Assembly (NCBI GenBank): GCA_963848955.1
Contig: CAWKFQ010000024.1
Span: forward strand, 248,001 to 312,000
Direction: 5' to 3'
DNA length: 64,000 nucleotides
Source of the DNA: DASUPK01 sp963848955
GTDB taxonomy: Bacteria > Actinomycetota > Thermoleophilia > Solirubrobacterales > 70-9
The notes beneath the pieces are model-generated. The model worked only from the letters and a program-made list of their open reading frames with translations. It did not search any database and was not told where the DNA came from. The translations under genes were made by a program, and so were the position numbers. Shown piece after piece: positions 40,543 through 48,199 of this stretch (its first letter is position 1; each line of letters starts with the position of its first letter).

Positions 40543-41151
40543 TTGGCCGAGGCCAAGCGCCTCGACCTGGCGATCTACCGCGCGGTGGCGGACACCCGCA
40601 CGCCGGCGCTGGACGTCGCACTCGCCCGGCTCTCCCAGGCCGCGAACCACTCGAAGATCTCGATAGGGCTCGCCCTTGCGCTCGCACTTGCAGGGGGTCG
40701 GAACGGCATGCGGGCGGCGGTGCGGGGCATGGCCTCGGTCGGCGTCACCTCGGCGGTCGTCAACCTCGCCTTCAAGCCGCTCGTGCGACGGCGGCGACCG
40801 GACCGCCAGGGGTTGTTCGCGGTCGGACGACCGCGGGTCAGGATGCCGACGACTCGGTCGTTTCCATCGGGCCATACTGCTGCTGCCTTTGCGTTCGCGA
40901 CTGGCGTGGGCCGGGAGCTCAGCTGGGCCGGGCCCCCGCTCTATGCGCTCGCGGCCGTGGTCGGCTATTCCCGCGTCCAGACCGGAGTGCACTACCCGCT
41001 CGATGTCATCGCGGGCGCGCTGGCCGGTGTGGCACTCGGCGAGCTGACCGGTGCATGCATCGATCGGGCTGAATTCGCGCGCCCCGCGGACGGCGGTCGC
41101 TACCAGTCCCAGGGGGTGTCTGTGCCCACCAGCGCTTCCTCCTCGAGGTAG
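40543..41151 (+). CDS. PAP2-family phosphatase
   Basis: The three phosphatase signatures are present: KPLVRRRRPDR, FPSGHTAAAFAF and SRVQTGVHYPLDVIAG, within a multi-helix membrane protein of 202 residues. Members dephosphorylate undecaprenyl pyrophosphate or phosphatidic acid. TTG 40543 is the only in-frame start after the TGA at 40516, with GGGAGGG about 12 bp upstream. The last 52 bp overlap the 3' end of the convergent panB, so the C-terminus is uncertain. It probably acts with the preceding lipid kinase. Confidence 0.82.
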   Translation: MAEAKRLDLAIYRAVADTRTPALDVALARLSQAANHSKISIGLALALALAGGRNGMRAAVRGMASVGVTSAVVNLAFKPLVRRRRPDRQGLFAVGRPRVRMPTTRSFPSGHTAAAFAFATGVGRELSWAGPPLYALAAVVGYSRVQTGVHYPLDVIAGALAGVALGELTGACIDRAEFARPADGGRYQSQGVSVPTSASSSR

Positions 41152-42023
41152 CGCGCGAACTCCTCGAGCTCCTCCTGCGGGATCGAGTAGGTGTGCTCGT
41201 TCTCGTCGGGGAAGCGCCTGGCGCGGACCTCCTCGGTGTAGGTCCGCACGCCCTTCAGCGACTCCTCCCGGAGGTTGGCGAATCGCTTCACGAACTTCGG
41301 CTGGTGGCCGGCGTAGACGCCGAGCAGGTCGTGCAGGACGAGCACCTGCCCGTCGGTCGCCGGCCCGGCACCGATCCCGATCACCGGGATCTCGAGCTTC
41401 GGGACGAGCGCCTCCGTGACCGCCGCCGGGATCGCCTCGAAGACGATCGCGAAGCAGCCGACGGCCTGCAGGGCGAGCGCTTCCTCCGTCAGCTTCGCCG
41501 CGGTCTCCGCGGTCCGCCCCTGGGCCTTGAAGCCGCCGAGCGCGGTGGCCGTCTGCGGGGTGAGCCCGACGTGCCCCATCACCGGGATCCCGGCGCGGAT
41601 GATCGCCCGGGCCCGGTCGACGGATGGGCCTCCGCGTTCCAGCTTCACCGCGGCGCAGCCGGCCTCCTTGACGAATCGCTGGGCGTTCTCGATCGCCTGC
41701 TCGTTCGACCCCTCGTAGGAGCCGAATGGCATGTCGCCGATCAGCAGCGGATGCTCGAGGCCGCGGCGAACCGCACCCGCCATCATCAGCATCTCCTCCA
41801 TGCCGACCGGCGTGGTCGCGTCGTAGCCGAGGACGACCATCGCGGCGGTGTCCCCGACCAGAACGATGTCGACTCCCGCTTCGTCGACGATCTGGGCGGA
41901 GGGGTAGTCGTAGGCCGTGACCATCACGATCGGCTCCCGGTTGTGCTTCATCTCCGTGAGCCGCGGCAGGGTCATGGGGCTGCGCTCGTCGGGCGTGGGC
42001 CTGTTGGGCGGCTGGGTGCTCAC
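41100..42023 (-). CDS. panB: 3-methyl-2-oxobutanoate hydroxymethyltransferase
   Basis: The 307-residue protein shows the PanB core: MVTAYDYPSAQIVDEAGVDI, VGDTAAMVVLGYD, LIGDMPFGSYEGSNEQAIEN, CAAVKLERG, GIPVMGHVGLTPQTATALGG and IPVIGIGAGPATDGQVLVLHDLLGV. It transfers a hydroxymethyl group from methylenetetrahydrofolate to 2-oxoisovalerate to make ketopantoate. GTG 42023 overlaps the stop of the panD remnant (GTGA). It is the last gene of the DUF2520-panC-panD'-panB unit, which appears to lack a separate panE. Confidence 0.95.
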   Translation of the reverse strand: MSTQPPNRPTPDERSPMTLPRLTEMKHNREPIVMVTAYDYPSAQIVDEAGVDIVLVGDTAAMVVLGYDATTPVGMEEMLMMAGAVRRGLEHPLLIGDMPFGSYEGSNEQAIENAQRFVKEAGCAAVKLERGGPSVDRARAIIRAGIPVMGHVGLTPQTATALGGFKAQGRTAETAAKLTEEALALQAVGCFAIVFEAIPAAVTEALVPKLEIPVIGIGAGPATDGQVLVLHDLLGVYAGHQPKFVKRFANLREESLKGVRTYTEEVRARRFPDENEHTYSIPQEELEEFARYLEEEALVGTDTPWDW

Positions 42024-42124
42024 AGCAGCGCCTCCTGCTCCGAGCTGACTCCGCCTAGCAGGTCGACGTCACAGTCGGTGGTCGTCGCACGATGGATCTT
42101 CGACTTGAGCATCTGATGGTGCAT
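42020..42124 (-). pseudogene. panD: Vestigial 34-codon panD (aspartate 1-decarboxylase N-terminus)
   Basis: Between panC and panB a short frame reads MHHQMLKSKIHRATTTDCDV then DLLGGVSSEQEALL and stops. The first 21 residues match the N-terminus of PanD (compare the mycobacterial start MLRTMLKSKIHRATVTCADL), including the catalytic Lys9 region; the Gly24-Ser25 self-cleavage site appears as Gly-Gly, and the remaining ~100 residues are absent. Its ATG overlaps the panC stop (TGATG, 42126-42122) and its TGA overlaps the panB GTG, so the translational coupling of a normal panC-panD-panB operon is preserved. It cannot form a working decarboxylase by itself. An internal deletion in the assembly is the main alternative. 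Confidence 0.72.
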
Positions 42125-43000
42125 CAGGCCTCCGTTGCGTTCGGGGGAGCGATTAGGACGTTGTCGATGAGGCGGGCCCTGCCGACCCGCGCGGCGATCG
42201 CCACGAGCACGGGCCGGCCGTTCATCTCGGCGATCGAGGAGAGGTCCTCGGCCGAGCGGGCCTCCACATACTCCGGCTCGATACCGGCATTCCGAAGCTC
42301 ATTCCGTACCAGCTCGACCAGGGCGCCGGTCGAGGTCTCGCCCTCCTCCGCCGCCCGCTCGGCAGCCCGCAGCGCGCGCGAGATCGCGGCTGCGCGTTCG
42401 CGCTGCTCGGGGTCCAGGTAGGCGTTGCGCGAGCTCAGGGCGAGCCCGTCCTCCTCCCGAACCGTCGGCAGCACCTCGATCCGGACCGGGAAGTCGAGGT
42501 CGCGCACCATCCGCTGGATCACCACCGCCTGCTGGGCGTCCTTCCGGCCGAAGTAGGCGACGTCCGGCTGGACCGAGTTGAAGAGCTTGGCGACCACGGT
42601 TGTGACGCCGTCGAAGTGGGAGGAGCCGCGCTGCTCCTGATCGCCCTCCAGTACGTCCGTGAGGTCACCTGCGACCGCGACCGTGGTGGCGAAGCCCTCC
42701 GGGTACATGTGCTCGAGCATCGGGGATCCAGAGCAGGTCGACGCCCTCCCGCGCGGCGAGCTCCGCGTCGCGATTCTCGTCTCGCGGATAGGAGTCGAGG
42801 TCCTCGCCCTCGCCGAACTGGGTCGGGTTGACGAAGAGGCTGACGACCACGATGTCGCAGTCCTCACGTGCGCGGCGCATGAGCGAGAGATGGCCCTCAT
42901 GGAAGTAGCCCATGGTCGGCACCAGCCCGATCCGCCTGTCCCGGCGCCGCGGCGCAGCGAGGGCATCTCGCAGTTCGGCCCTGGAACGGAGGATCTTCAT
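42124..43000 (-). CDS. panC: Pantoate-beta-alanine ligase (one frameshift)
   Basis: The ATP-site motif LVPTMGYFHEGHLSLMRRAR and VVVSLFVNPTQFGEGEDLDS PR are followed, after one +1 correction near 42733 (ATCCCCGATG to ATCCCGATG, giving LLWIPMLEHMYPEGFATTV), by VVAKLFNSVQPDVAYFGRKD AQQ and LALSSRNAYL. PanC condenses pantoate with beta-alanine to pantothenate. Total length is one more than a multiple of three, consistent with one inserted C. The ATG overlaps the DUF2520 gene stop (ATGA), and the TGA overlaps the panD-remnant ATG. Confidence 0.93.
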
Positions 43001-43731
43001 GAGGACGCCCCATGCACGGACTCCCAGGCCATGGCCTCGGCGCGCATCGCCAGGGCGTCGTAGAGGCGGACGAGCTCAGGCGCGCTCTCGGCGAGGGCGA
43101 CGCGATGGCGTTGAACCGTGGCGTGGTCCCCGCGGGCGATCGGACCGGTGAGGGCGGCTGGGCCGCGCTCCGCCCAGTTCGACGCCGTGCGCAGGACGAT
43201 CGGTGCGAGCAGTTCGCGCGCGTCCTCGACTCCGATCCGGGTGAGCACATCGGCCGCGGATTCCTCGAGCGCGACGAGCAGATTTGAGGCCATCGCGGCG
43301 GCCGCGTGGTACGCCGCTCGCTTCTCCTCGGGCACCTCGAACGGCCGCATCTCGAGCGCCTCCGCCAGTGAGCGGGCGTAGAAGAGTGACTCCTGGGTGG
43401 AGCCGGCGATTGCGGCCGGGGTTCCCTCGACGGGCGTTTCGCCATGCGCGAAGGTCTGGAGGGGATGAAGCGAGAAGGTGGCGGCGCCATGTTCGGTCGC
43501 AGCGGCCAGGGCGTCGAGCGTGGTCGCTCCGCTGACGTGGCCGACGAGAGACGGCTGAGTGGGTGCGAGCTGCTGCGCGACCGCAGCGATCGCTTCGTCT
43601 GGCACGCAGAGCAGGACGGCGGCTCCGCGGGTAATGGCTTCGAGGTCCTCGTTCGGCACGAGACGGACCTCGATCCCCGCCCGCTCAGCGGCGGCGGCAA
43701 GCGACCGGCCCACGCGTCCGCGGCCGACCAC
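42997..43731 (-). CDS. Rossmann-fold/DUF2520 protein
   Basis: The 244-residue product begins with a nucleotide-binding pattern VGRGRVGRSLAAAAERAGIE and contains LLCVPDEAIAAVAQQLA, GHVSGATTLDAL, FSLHPLQTFAHG and the DUF2520 C-terminal helical region AAYHAAAAMASNLLVALEES. Members resemble ketopantoate and pyrroline-5-carboxylate reductases. Because it sits directly upstream of panC and no panE is seen, it may supply ketopantoate reductase activity (inference from context). GTG 43731 is chosen; in-frame sequence before it (TPLTV) looks native but has no better start. Confidence 0.82.
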   Translation of the reverse strand: MVGRGRVGRSLAAAAERAGIEVRLVPNEDLEAITRGAAVLLCVPDEAIAAVAQQLAPTQPSLVGHVSGATTLDALAAATEHGAATFSLHPLQTFAHGETPVEGTPAAIAGSTQESLFYARSLAEALEMRPFEVPEEKRAAYHAAAAMASNLLVALEESAADVLTRIGVEDARELLAPIVLRTASNWAERGPAALTGPIARGDHATVQRHRVALAESAPELVRLYDALAMRAEAMAWESVHGASS

Positions 43732-43911
43732 GGTCAGCGGCGTGGCTCATGGGGGAGGGGAGGTCATCCCGTTCCAGTTCCCGCATCGGAGATACCAGAC
43801 GGCTCTGTTAGTTAGGACGAGTTGGAGAGGTTTCAGGTCCGCGCCAGTTCGGTCGCGGCCCACGGCGAAGTATAGAGAGCGTTCCTGGCCACCCAGCCAG
43901 TCCAAATCGCG

Positions 43912-43957
43912 CGAACGTCCCGGAACCCCCCGCACAGCGCACACTCCGGGACGTTCG
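43912..43957. promoter_or_regulatory. 13-bp inverted repeat in divergent intergenic region
   Basis: The perfect inverted repeat CGAACGTCCCGGA / TCCGGGACGTTCG is separated by 20 nt and lies between the divergent DUF2520 and FmdB genes. The two arms are about three helical turns apart centre to centre, so it could be a looped operator; as RNA it would form a strong hairpin 62 nt before the FmdB start. The remainder of this 287-bp gap holds no feature I recognise. Confidence 0.5.
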
Positions 43958-44018
43958 GCGCTATTTGCGAGCGGAAACCGTGCCCGGACGGTCGGGGGCC
44001 CGAACTACCATCAACGTG

Positions 44019-44306
44019 GTGCCGATCTACGAGTTCGTCTGCGAGTCGTGCGGTCACCGCTTCGAGGAGCTGGTGGGATCCCACGTTGGCCGAGAGACAG
44101 CGGACGTCGCCTGCCCGGAGTGCGGCTCGGCGGAGGTCGAGCGCCAGCTCTCGACCTCATACGCGCCGCTGCAGCGGCAGATGACGCCCAATCAAAAGCG
44201 CCGCCTGGAGAGCAAGCGCGGCGTCGATCGGGGCGGCGCCAAGGAGCGCTTCAAGCGGCAGCGCGCCGCCGAACGATCGGCCGCCCGGCGGCGACAGGGC
44301 TCATGA
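44019..44306 (+). CDS. FmdB-family zinc ribbon protein
   Basis: A 95-residue protein starting VPIYEFVCESCGHRFEELVG with a two-CxxC zinc ribbon (CESC ... CPEC) and a long Arg/Lys-rich C-terminal tail (QKRRLESKRGVDRGGAKERF). FmdB proteins are small putative regulators or RNA-binding proteins. GTG 44019 gives the canonical PxYEF start. Its stop overlaps the UDG start (ATGA at 44303-44306). Confidence 0.88.
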   Translation: MPIYEFVCESCGHRFEELVGSHVGRETADVACPECGSAEVERQLSTSYAPLQRQMTPNQKRRLESKRGVDRGGAKERFKRQRAAERSAARRRQGS

Positions 44307-44956
44307 GCGACGCCGAGTCGCGCCGCGAGGCGCTCGTCGAGGTCTACAACCGGGCCTCGGTCTGCGAGCGCTGCCCGCTGTCGGAGACGCGAAACCGGGT
44401 GGTCTTCGGGTCCGGCAATGCCGATGCCGACCTGATGTTCGTCGGGGAGGCGCCGGGTGCCGAGGAGGATCGCCAGGGCCTGCCGTTCGTGGGGCGTGCA
44501 GGTGCCTTCCTCACCGACCTGCTCGAGGGGATCGGGCTGAGCCGTGAGGACGTCTTCATTGCGAATGTCCTCAAATGCCGGCCTCCGGGAAACCGCGATC
44601 CCCAGCCGGAGGAGATCGATTCCTGCCGGCCGTACCTCGAGAAGCAGGTCGAGCTGATCCAGCCACGGGTGATCTGCACCCTCGGCAACTTCTCCACCAA
44701 GCTGCTGACCGCCAATCCGACCGGGATCACCAGGGTGCGCGGCACACCGCAGGAGCACCTGATCGGCGGCCGCTGGGTGTTCATGCTGCCCCTCTTCCAT
44801 CCCGCCGCAGGACTGCGGACCCCGCGGGTCGCCGAGCAGCTGCGCGAAGACTTCGGGCTGATCCCCGATCTGCTCGAGCAACCCTTGCCTGAACCGGAGC
44901 CGCTCGTGAGCGACCGCGAGCTGGAGCCGGACCAGATGGGCCTCTTCGGCGGCTGA
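44303..44956 (+). CDS. Uracil-DNA glycosylase, family 4 (iron-sulfur)
   Basis: The 217-residue protein has the four Fe-S cysteines in CERCPLSETRN, NVLKCRPPGNRDPQ and IDSCRPYLEKQ, the family-4 catalytic motif GEAPGAEEDRQGLPFVG and the C-terminal LPLFHPAAGLR. It removes uracil from deaminated DNA. It is coupled to fmdB by an ATGA overlap and followed 23 bp later by tsaE. The C-terminal tail (EPDQMGLFGG) looks like a flexible or sliding-clamp-binding extension (QMGLF), which is inference. Confidence 0.93.
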   Translation: MSDAESRREALVEVYNRASVCERCPLSETRNRVVFGSGNADADLMFVGEAPGAEEDRQGLPFVGRAGAFLTDLLEGIGLSREDVFIANVLKCRPPGNRDPQPEEIDSCRPYLEKQVELIQPRVICTLGNFSTKLLTANPTGITRVRGTPQEHLIGGRWVFMLPLFHPAAGLRTPRVAEQLREDFGLIPDLLEQPLPEPEPLVSDRELEPDQMGLFGG

Positions 44957-44979
44957 GCCGGCGTGATTACGCTGCGAGC

Positions 44980-45384
44980 GTGATCGCGCGGACGCGCAGC
45001 GCTTCCGAGACCGAGGCACTCGGGGAGCGGCTCGCGGCCGAGCTCGGCCCGGGCGACGTCGTCCTGGTGAGCGGTGACCTGGGAGCCGGCAAGACCACGC
45101 TGATCCGTGGAGCCGCCAGGGCGCTCGGGGTCACCGAGCCGGTCACCTCGCCCACGTTCACCATCGGGCACACATACCTGGGCCGGGTGCCGGTGTCGCA
45201 CCTCGACCTCTACCGCCTCGCCGAGCTCGACCAGGAGGACCCGGCCCTGCTCGACGACTACGTCACCCCAGAGGCGGTCTCCTTCATCGAGTGGCCGCGT
45301 GCCGCCGAGCCGTGGCTCGACCGGATCACCCGCCGCGTCGAGCTGCGGCACGCCGGGGGTGACGAGCGCCAGATCGAATTCTGA
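44980..45384 (+). CDS. tsaE: tRNA t6A synthesis ATPase TsaE
   Basis: The 134-residue P-loop protein carries VLVSGDLGAGKTTLIRGAAR (Walker A), TSPTFTIGHTYLGRVPVSHL DLYRL and SFIEWPRAAEPWL. TsaE works with TsaB and TsaD to attach threonylcarbamoyl to A37 of ANN-decoding tRNAs. Start GTG 44980. In many genomes it directly precedes tsaB; here 2.1 kb with two secreted-protein genes and a lipoprotein-like gene separates them. Confidence 0.93.
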   Translation: MIARTRSASETEALGERLAAELGPGDVVLVSGDLGAGKTTLIRGAARALGVTEPVTSPTFTIGHTYLGRVPVSHLDLYRLAELDQEDPALLDDYVTPEAVSFIEWPRAAEPWLDRITRRVELRHAGGDERQIEF

Positions 45385-45398
45385 CGCCACGCGGCTGT

Positions 45399-45434
45399 TC
45401 ATCCGCCGATCATGTTCCGTCATCGGCCGCTCAT
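45399..45434. promoter_or_regulatory. Four phased TCAT repeats
   Basis: TCAT occurs at 45399, 45410, 45420 and 45431, that is at 11-, 10- and 11-bp spacing, within GTTCATCCGCCGATCATGTT and CGTCATCGGCCGCTCATCCG. The last pair (TCATCGGCCGCTCAT) recurs upstream of the second paralogue at almost the same distance from the ATG (57 versus 56 bp). Such phasing is typical of cooperative response-regulator binding on one DNA face. Confidence 0.55.
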
Positions 45435-45487
45435 CCGGCCCTCGTACGGTCGCTCGCGATCCGTCCATATCCCCGAGGAGGGCAGCG

Positions 45488-46240
45488 ATGGCTTCGATGA
45501 AGAGGAGAACGATGAAGGTGGCGGCCGCGCTGGCGATGGCCGCGGTGGTGGCCGTCGCCGCTTTCGCCCCAGCGGCGGGCACCGCCAAGGGGCCACCGAG
45601 CCCGAAGGCCTCCAAGTTCGGCAATAGCTCGAACCTGGTGACCAACCCCTGGTTCCCGCTGAAGCCCGGTTCCGTCTACGTCTACGACGGCCAGAGAGAA
45701 GGAATGCAGGCGCAAGACGTGTTGACCGTGACGCGCAAGGTCAAGACGATCGAGGGAATTCGGGCCGCAGTTGTCAAGGACCTTCTGTTCCAGAACGGTC
45801 GCTTGGCTGAGCGGACGACCGACTGGTACGCCCAGGACAAGCACGGCACGGTCTGGTACCTGGGCGAGAAGACCGCGGAGCTGAGTCCGAGCGGCAAGGT
45901 GATCAGCACTGACGGTTCGTTCCTGCACGGCCGCGACGGCGCGAAGGGCGGGATCTTCATGCCCGCCAATCCGCTGGTCGGCCAGTCGTTCCAGCAAGAG
46001 CGGTACAAGGGTCACGCCGAGGACCGCTTCCGGATCCTCAGTCTGGCTACGAGCGTCTCGACGCCGGTGGTCGCCTCGAAGAGCGCGATGCTGACCGAGG
46101 AGACCACGCCGCTGGAGCCCCAGAACGTGGTTCAGAAGTACTACGTCCAGGGCATTGGCTCGGTCACGGAGCAGCAGGTCGCCGGAGCGGCGCCCGGCCA
46201 GGCCGAGCAGATCCAGCTGGTCTCGTTCAATGCGGGCTAA
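45488..46240 (+). CDS. Secreted protein, tandem paralogue 1
   Basis: A 250-residue protein with a signal peptide (RRTMKVAAALAMAAVVAVAAFAPAAG, cleavage near GTA/KG). The mature part starts NSSNLVTNPWFPLKPGSVYV YDG and contains ERTTDWYAQDKHGTVWYLGE, DGSFLHGRDGAKGGIFMPA, VGQSFQQE and YYVQGIGSVTEQ. It is about 70% identical by eye to the next gene, and both are 250 residues long. I know this type only as an uncharacterised secreted actinobacterial family. ATG 45488 has GGAGGG upstream. Expression is probably driven by the phased TCAT element. Confidence 0.78.
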   Translation: MASMKRRTMKVAAALAMAAVVAVAAFAPAAGTAKGPPSPKASKFGNSSNLVTNPWFPLKPGSVYVYDGQREGMQAQDVLTVTRKVKTIEGIRAAVVKDLLFQNGRLAERTTDWYAQDKHGTVWYLGEKTAELSPSGKVISTDGSFLHGRDGAKGGIFMPANPLVGQSFQQERYKGHAEDRFRILSLATSVSTPVVASKSAMLTEETTPLEPQNVVQKYYVQGIGSVTEQQVAGAAPGQAEQIQLVSFNAG

Positions 46241-46289
46241 CTCGATTCAGGGCGGCGGGGCTGCGGCCCGATGGCTGCAGCCCCCGCTG

Positions 46290-46304
46290 TCATCGGCCGT
46301 TTAT
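46290..46304. promoter_or_regulatory. TCATCGGCCGTTTAT element
   Basis: This 15-mer repeats the last two phased half-sites of the array upstream of paralogue 1 with two C-to-T changes, and lies 56 bp before the ATG of paralogue 2. The conserved spacing indicates a shared promoter or regulator site rather than chance similarity. Confidence 0.5.
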
Positions 46305-46356
46305 GCGCGCGGCTTAGCGTTGCCCTCGATCGGATCGTTCCGAAGGAGGGCGAACG

Positions 46357-47109
46357 ATGATTTCGATGAGAAAGAGAACGATCGGGCTGGCGGCGACGCT
46401 GGCGCTGGCGGCAGTGCTGGCAGCCGGCGCTCTGACGCCGGTGGCGAACGCCGCGAAGCGGCTTCCGACCCCAAAGGCGACTCACTTCGGCCACAACTCG
46501 AACCGGGTCACGAACTCCTGGTTCCCGCTGGCGCGCGGTTCCGTCTACGTCTATGACGGCCAGAAGGACGGCAAGGTCGCCCGCGACGTGATGACGGTGA
46601 CGCGCAAGGTGAAGACGATCACCGGGATCCGCGCTGCCGTGATCAACGACCGGCTGTTCCTCAACGGTCAGCTGGCGGAGCGCACCACGGACTGGTACGC
46701 ACAGGACAAGCAGGGCACCGTCTGGTACCTGGGCGAGAAGACCGCCGAGCTCAATGCGCGCGGCAAGGTGACCAGTACCGAGGGCTCCTTCCTGAACGGC
46801 CGGGACGGCGCGAGCGGCGGCATCTTCATGCCAGCGCATCCCGCGGTCGGTCAGTCCTTCCAGCAGGAGGCGTTCAAGGGCCAGGCCGAGGACCACTTCC
46901 GGATCCTGAGCCTGGCGACGAGCATCACCACGCCGGCGGTCTCATCAAACGCGGCGATGCTTACCGAGGAGACGAATCCCCTCGAGCCCGGCGTCGTCGA
47001 CCACAAGTACTACGTCCGGGGCATCGGCACGGTCAAGGAGCAGCAGGTCGCTGGAGCGCCGCCTGAGCGGGCGGAGAGCACGCAGCTGGTCTCGTTTCAG
47101 GCCGGTTGA
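46357..47109 (+). CDS. Secreted protein, tandem paralogue 2
   Basis: A 250-residue protein with signal peptide (TIGLAATLALAAVLAAGALTP VANA/A) and the same mature fold as its neighbour (NSWFPLARGSVYVYDGQKDG, RTTDWYAQDKQGTVWYLGEK, NGRDGASGGIFMPAHPAVGQ, YYVRGIGTVKEQQVAG). No cysteine pair, catalytic triad or lipobox is visible. The copy arose by tandem duplication including its promoter. ATG 46357 has GAAGGAGGG upstream. Confidence 0.78.
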   Translation: MISMRKRTIGLAATLALAAVLAAGALTPVANAAKRLPTPKATHFGHNSNRVTNSWFPLARGSVYVYDGQKDGKVARDVMTVTRKVKTITGIRAAVINDRLFLNGQLAERTTDWYAQDKQGTVWYLGEKTAELNARGKVTSTEGSFLNGRDGASGGIFMPAHPAVGQSFQQEAFKGQAEDHFRILSLATSITTPAVSSNAAMLTEETNPLEPGVVDHKYYVRGIGTVKEQQVAGAPPERAESTQLVSFQAG

Positions 47110-47130
47110 CCCCGAGCCGACCTAGTAGCC

Positions 47131-47436
47131 CTAGCCCCCGCTGTCGGTGGTCGCGGTCGAGACCTGGCTCTGGACGCTCTGCACCTGAGTCTTGACGCTC
47201 TCCGCCTGGGACTGGACGTTGGTCGAGACACTCGAGATCTGGCTCTGGACGCTGCTCGCCTGCGACTGGATGCTGTCGATCGCGCTGTTCACGTCCCCCG
47301 AGCTGTTGTTGTCATCGCCGCCACAGCCGGCCACGGCGATGCCGGCGCCTGCGCCGAAGACCGCGATGGCGAGCACGGCGGCGATGCTCCACGCCCTTCG
47401 TGCGCCAGGCTGGGACCTGCTGGACTGCTCTTCCAT
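47131..47436 (-). CDS. Small coiled-coil lipoprotein-like protein
   Basis: The 101-residue product has a hydrophobic segment (AWSIAAVLAIAVFGAGAGIAVAG) ending in a Cys (AGCGGDDNNSSG), which resembles a lipobox, then a strict heptad-like Ser/Gln/Val repeat (SIQSQASSVQSQISSVSTNV QSQ...) predicted to be a coiled coil. It is convergent with paralogue 2 and divergent from tsaB. No domain name can be given; the architecture recalls small Lpp-like periplasmic spacers. Confidence 0.62.
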   Translation of the reverse strand: MEEQSSRSQPGARRAWSIAAVLAIAVFGAGAGIAVAGCGGDDNNSSGDVNSAIDSIQSQASSVQSQISSVSTNVQSQAESVKTQVQSVQSQVSTATTDSGG

Positions 47437-47493
47437 GGACGGTCTCCTTCTCCCGGGATCCGTGGGCGCGTCGCGCCTCGACGGACCCTACTG

Positions 47494-48199
47494 ATGTTCG
47501 TGCTGGGTGTCGATACGGCGACCGATCACGCCGTCGTCGGCGCGACCGCCGACGGGGAGGTCGTGCGGGAGGTTTCGGTCGACCCGGGCCTCGGACGGAC
47601 GGCCGCGCCACTCGGAGCTCCTGCTGGTGGAGATCGAGCGCTCTGTCGAGGCGGCCGGCGGCTGGCCGCGGATCGACCGGATCGCCGTCGGCATCGGGCC
47701 GGGTTCGTTCACCGGGCTGCGGATCGGAATCGCGACGGCCCGGGCGCTCGCCCAGGCCCATGACCTCCCGCTCGCGCCGGTCGGATCGCTCGCGGCGCTC
47801 GCGCGCGGAATCCCCGAGGGCCCTGCCCAGGATGGCCTGGCGCTGCCTGTGTTCGATGCCCGCCGCGGCGAGGCCTTCGCGGCGCTCTTCCGGGACGGCG
47901 ACGAGCTCTGGGCGCCGATCGTCGCGGGGCCGGACGAGCTGGCCGCGCGAGTCCGGGAGCTGGATCGAACCCCCCTGGCGGCTGGAGACGGAGCGCTACG
48001 ATTCGCCGCAGAGCTGGAGGCCGCCGGCGCCACGGTAGCCCCGCCCGAGGATCCGGTCCACCGGGTCGCCGCACGGCACGTATGTGCGGTGGGGGAGGCG
48101 GCAGTCGAGGCGCCCGCGGACCAGATCGAACCCCTTTATCTGAGACCGCCCGATGCAAAGAGATGGCGTGAGCGAAATCGTGGAGTCCCCGGGGGGTGA
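47494..48199 (+). CDS. tsaB: tRNA t6A synthesis protein TsaB (one frameshift)
   Basis: An ASKHA-fold protein beginning MFVLGVDTATDHAVVGATAD and containing IAVGIGPGSFTGLRIGIATARALA, the TsaB hallmark, and VFDARRGEAFAALF. A +1 correction near 47606 (removing a C from GGCCGCGCC) restores GRTARHSELLLVEIERS. TsaB is the non-catalytic partner that stabilises TsaD. Length is one more than a multiple of three. The 3' end overlaps rimI by 47 bp. Confidence 0.92.
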
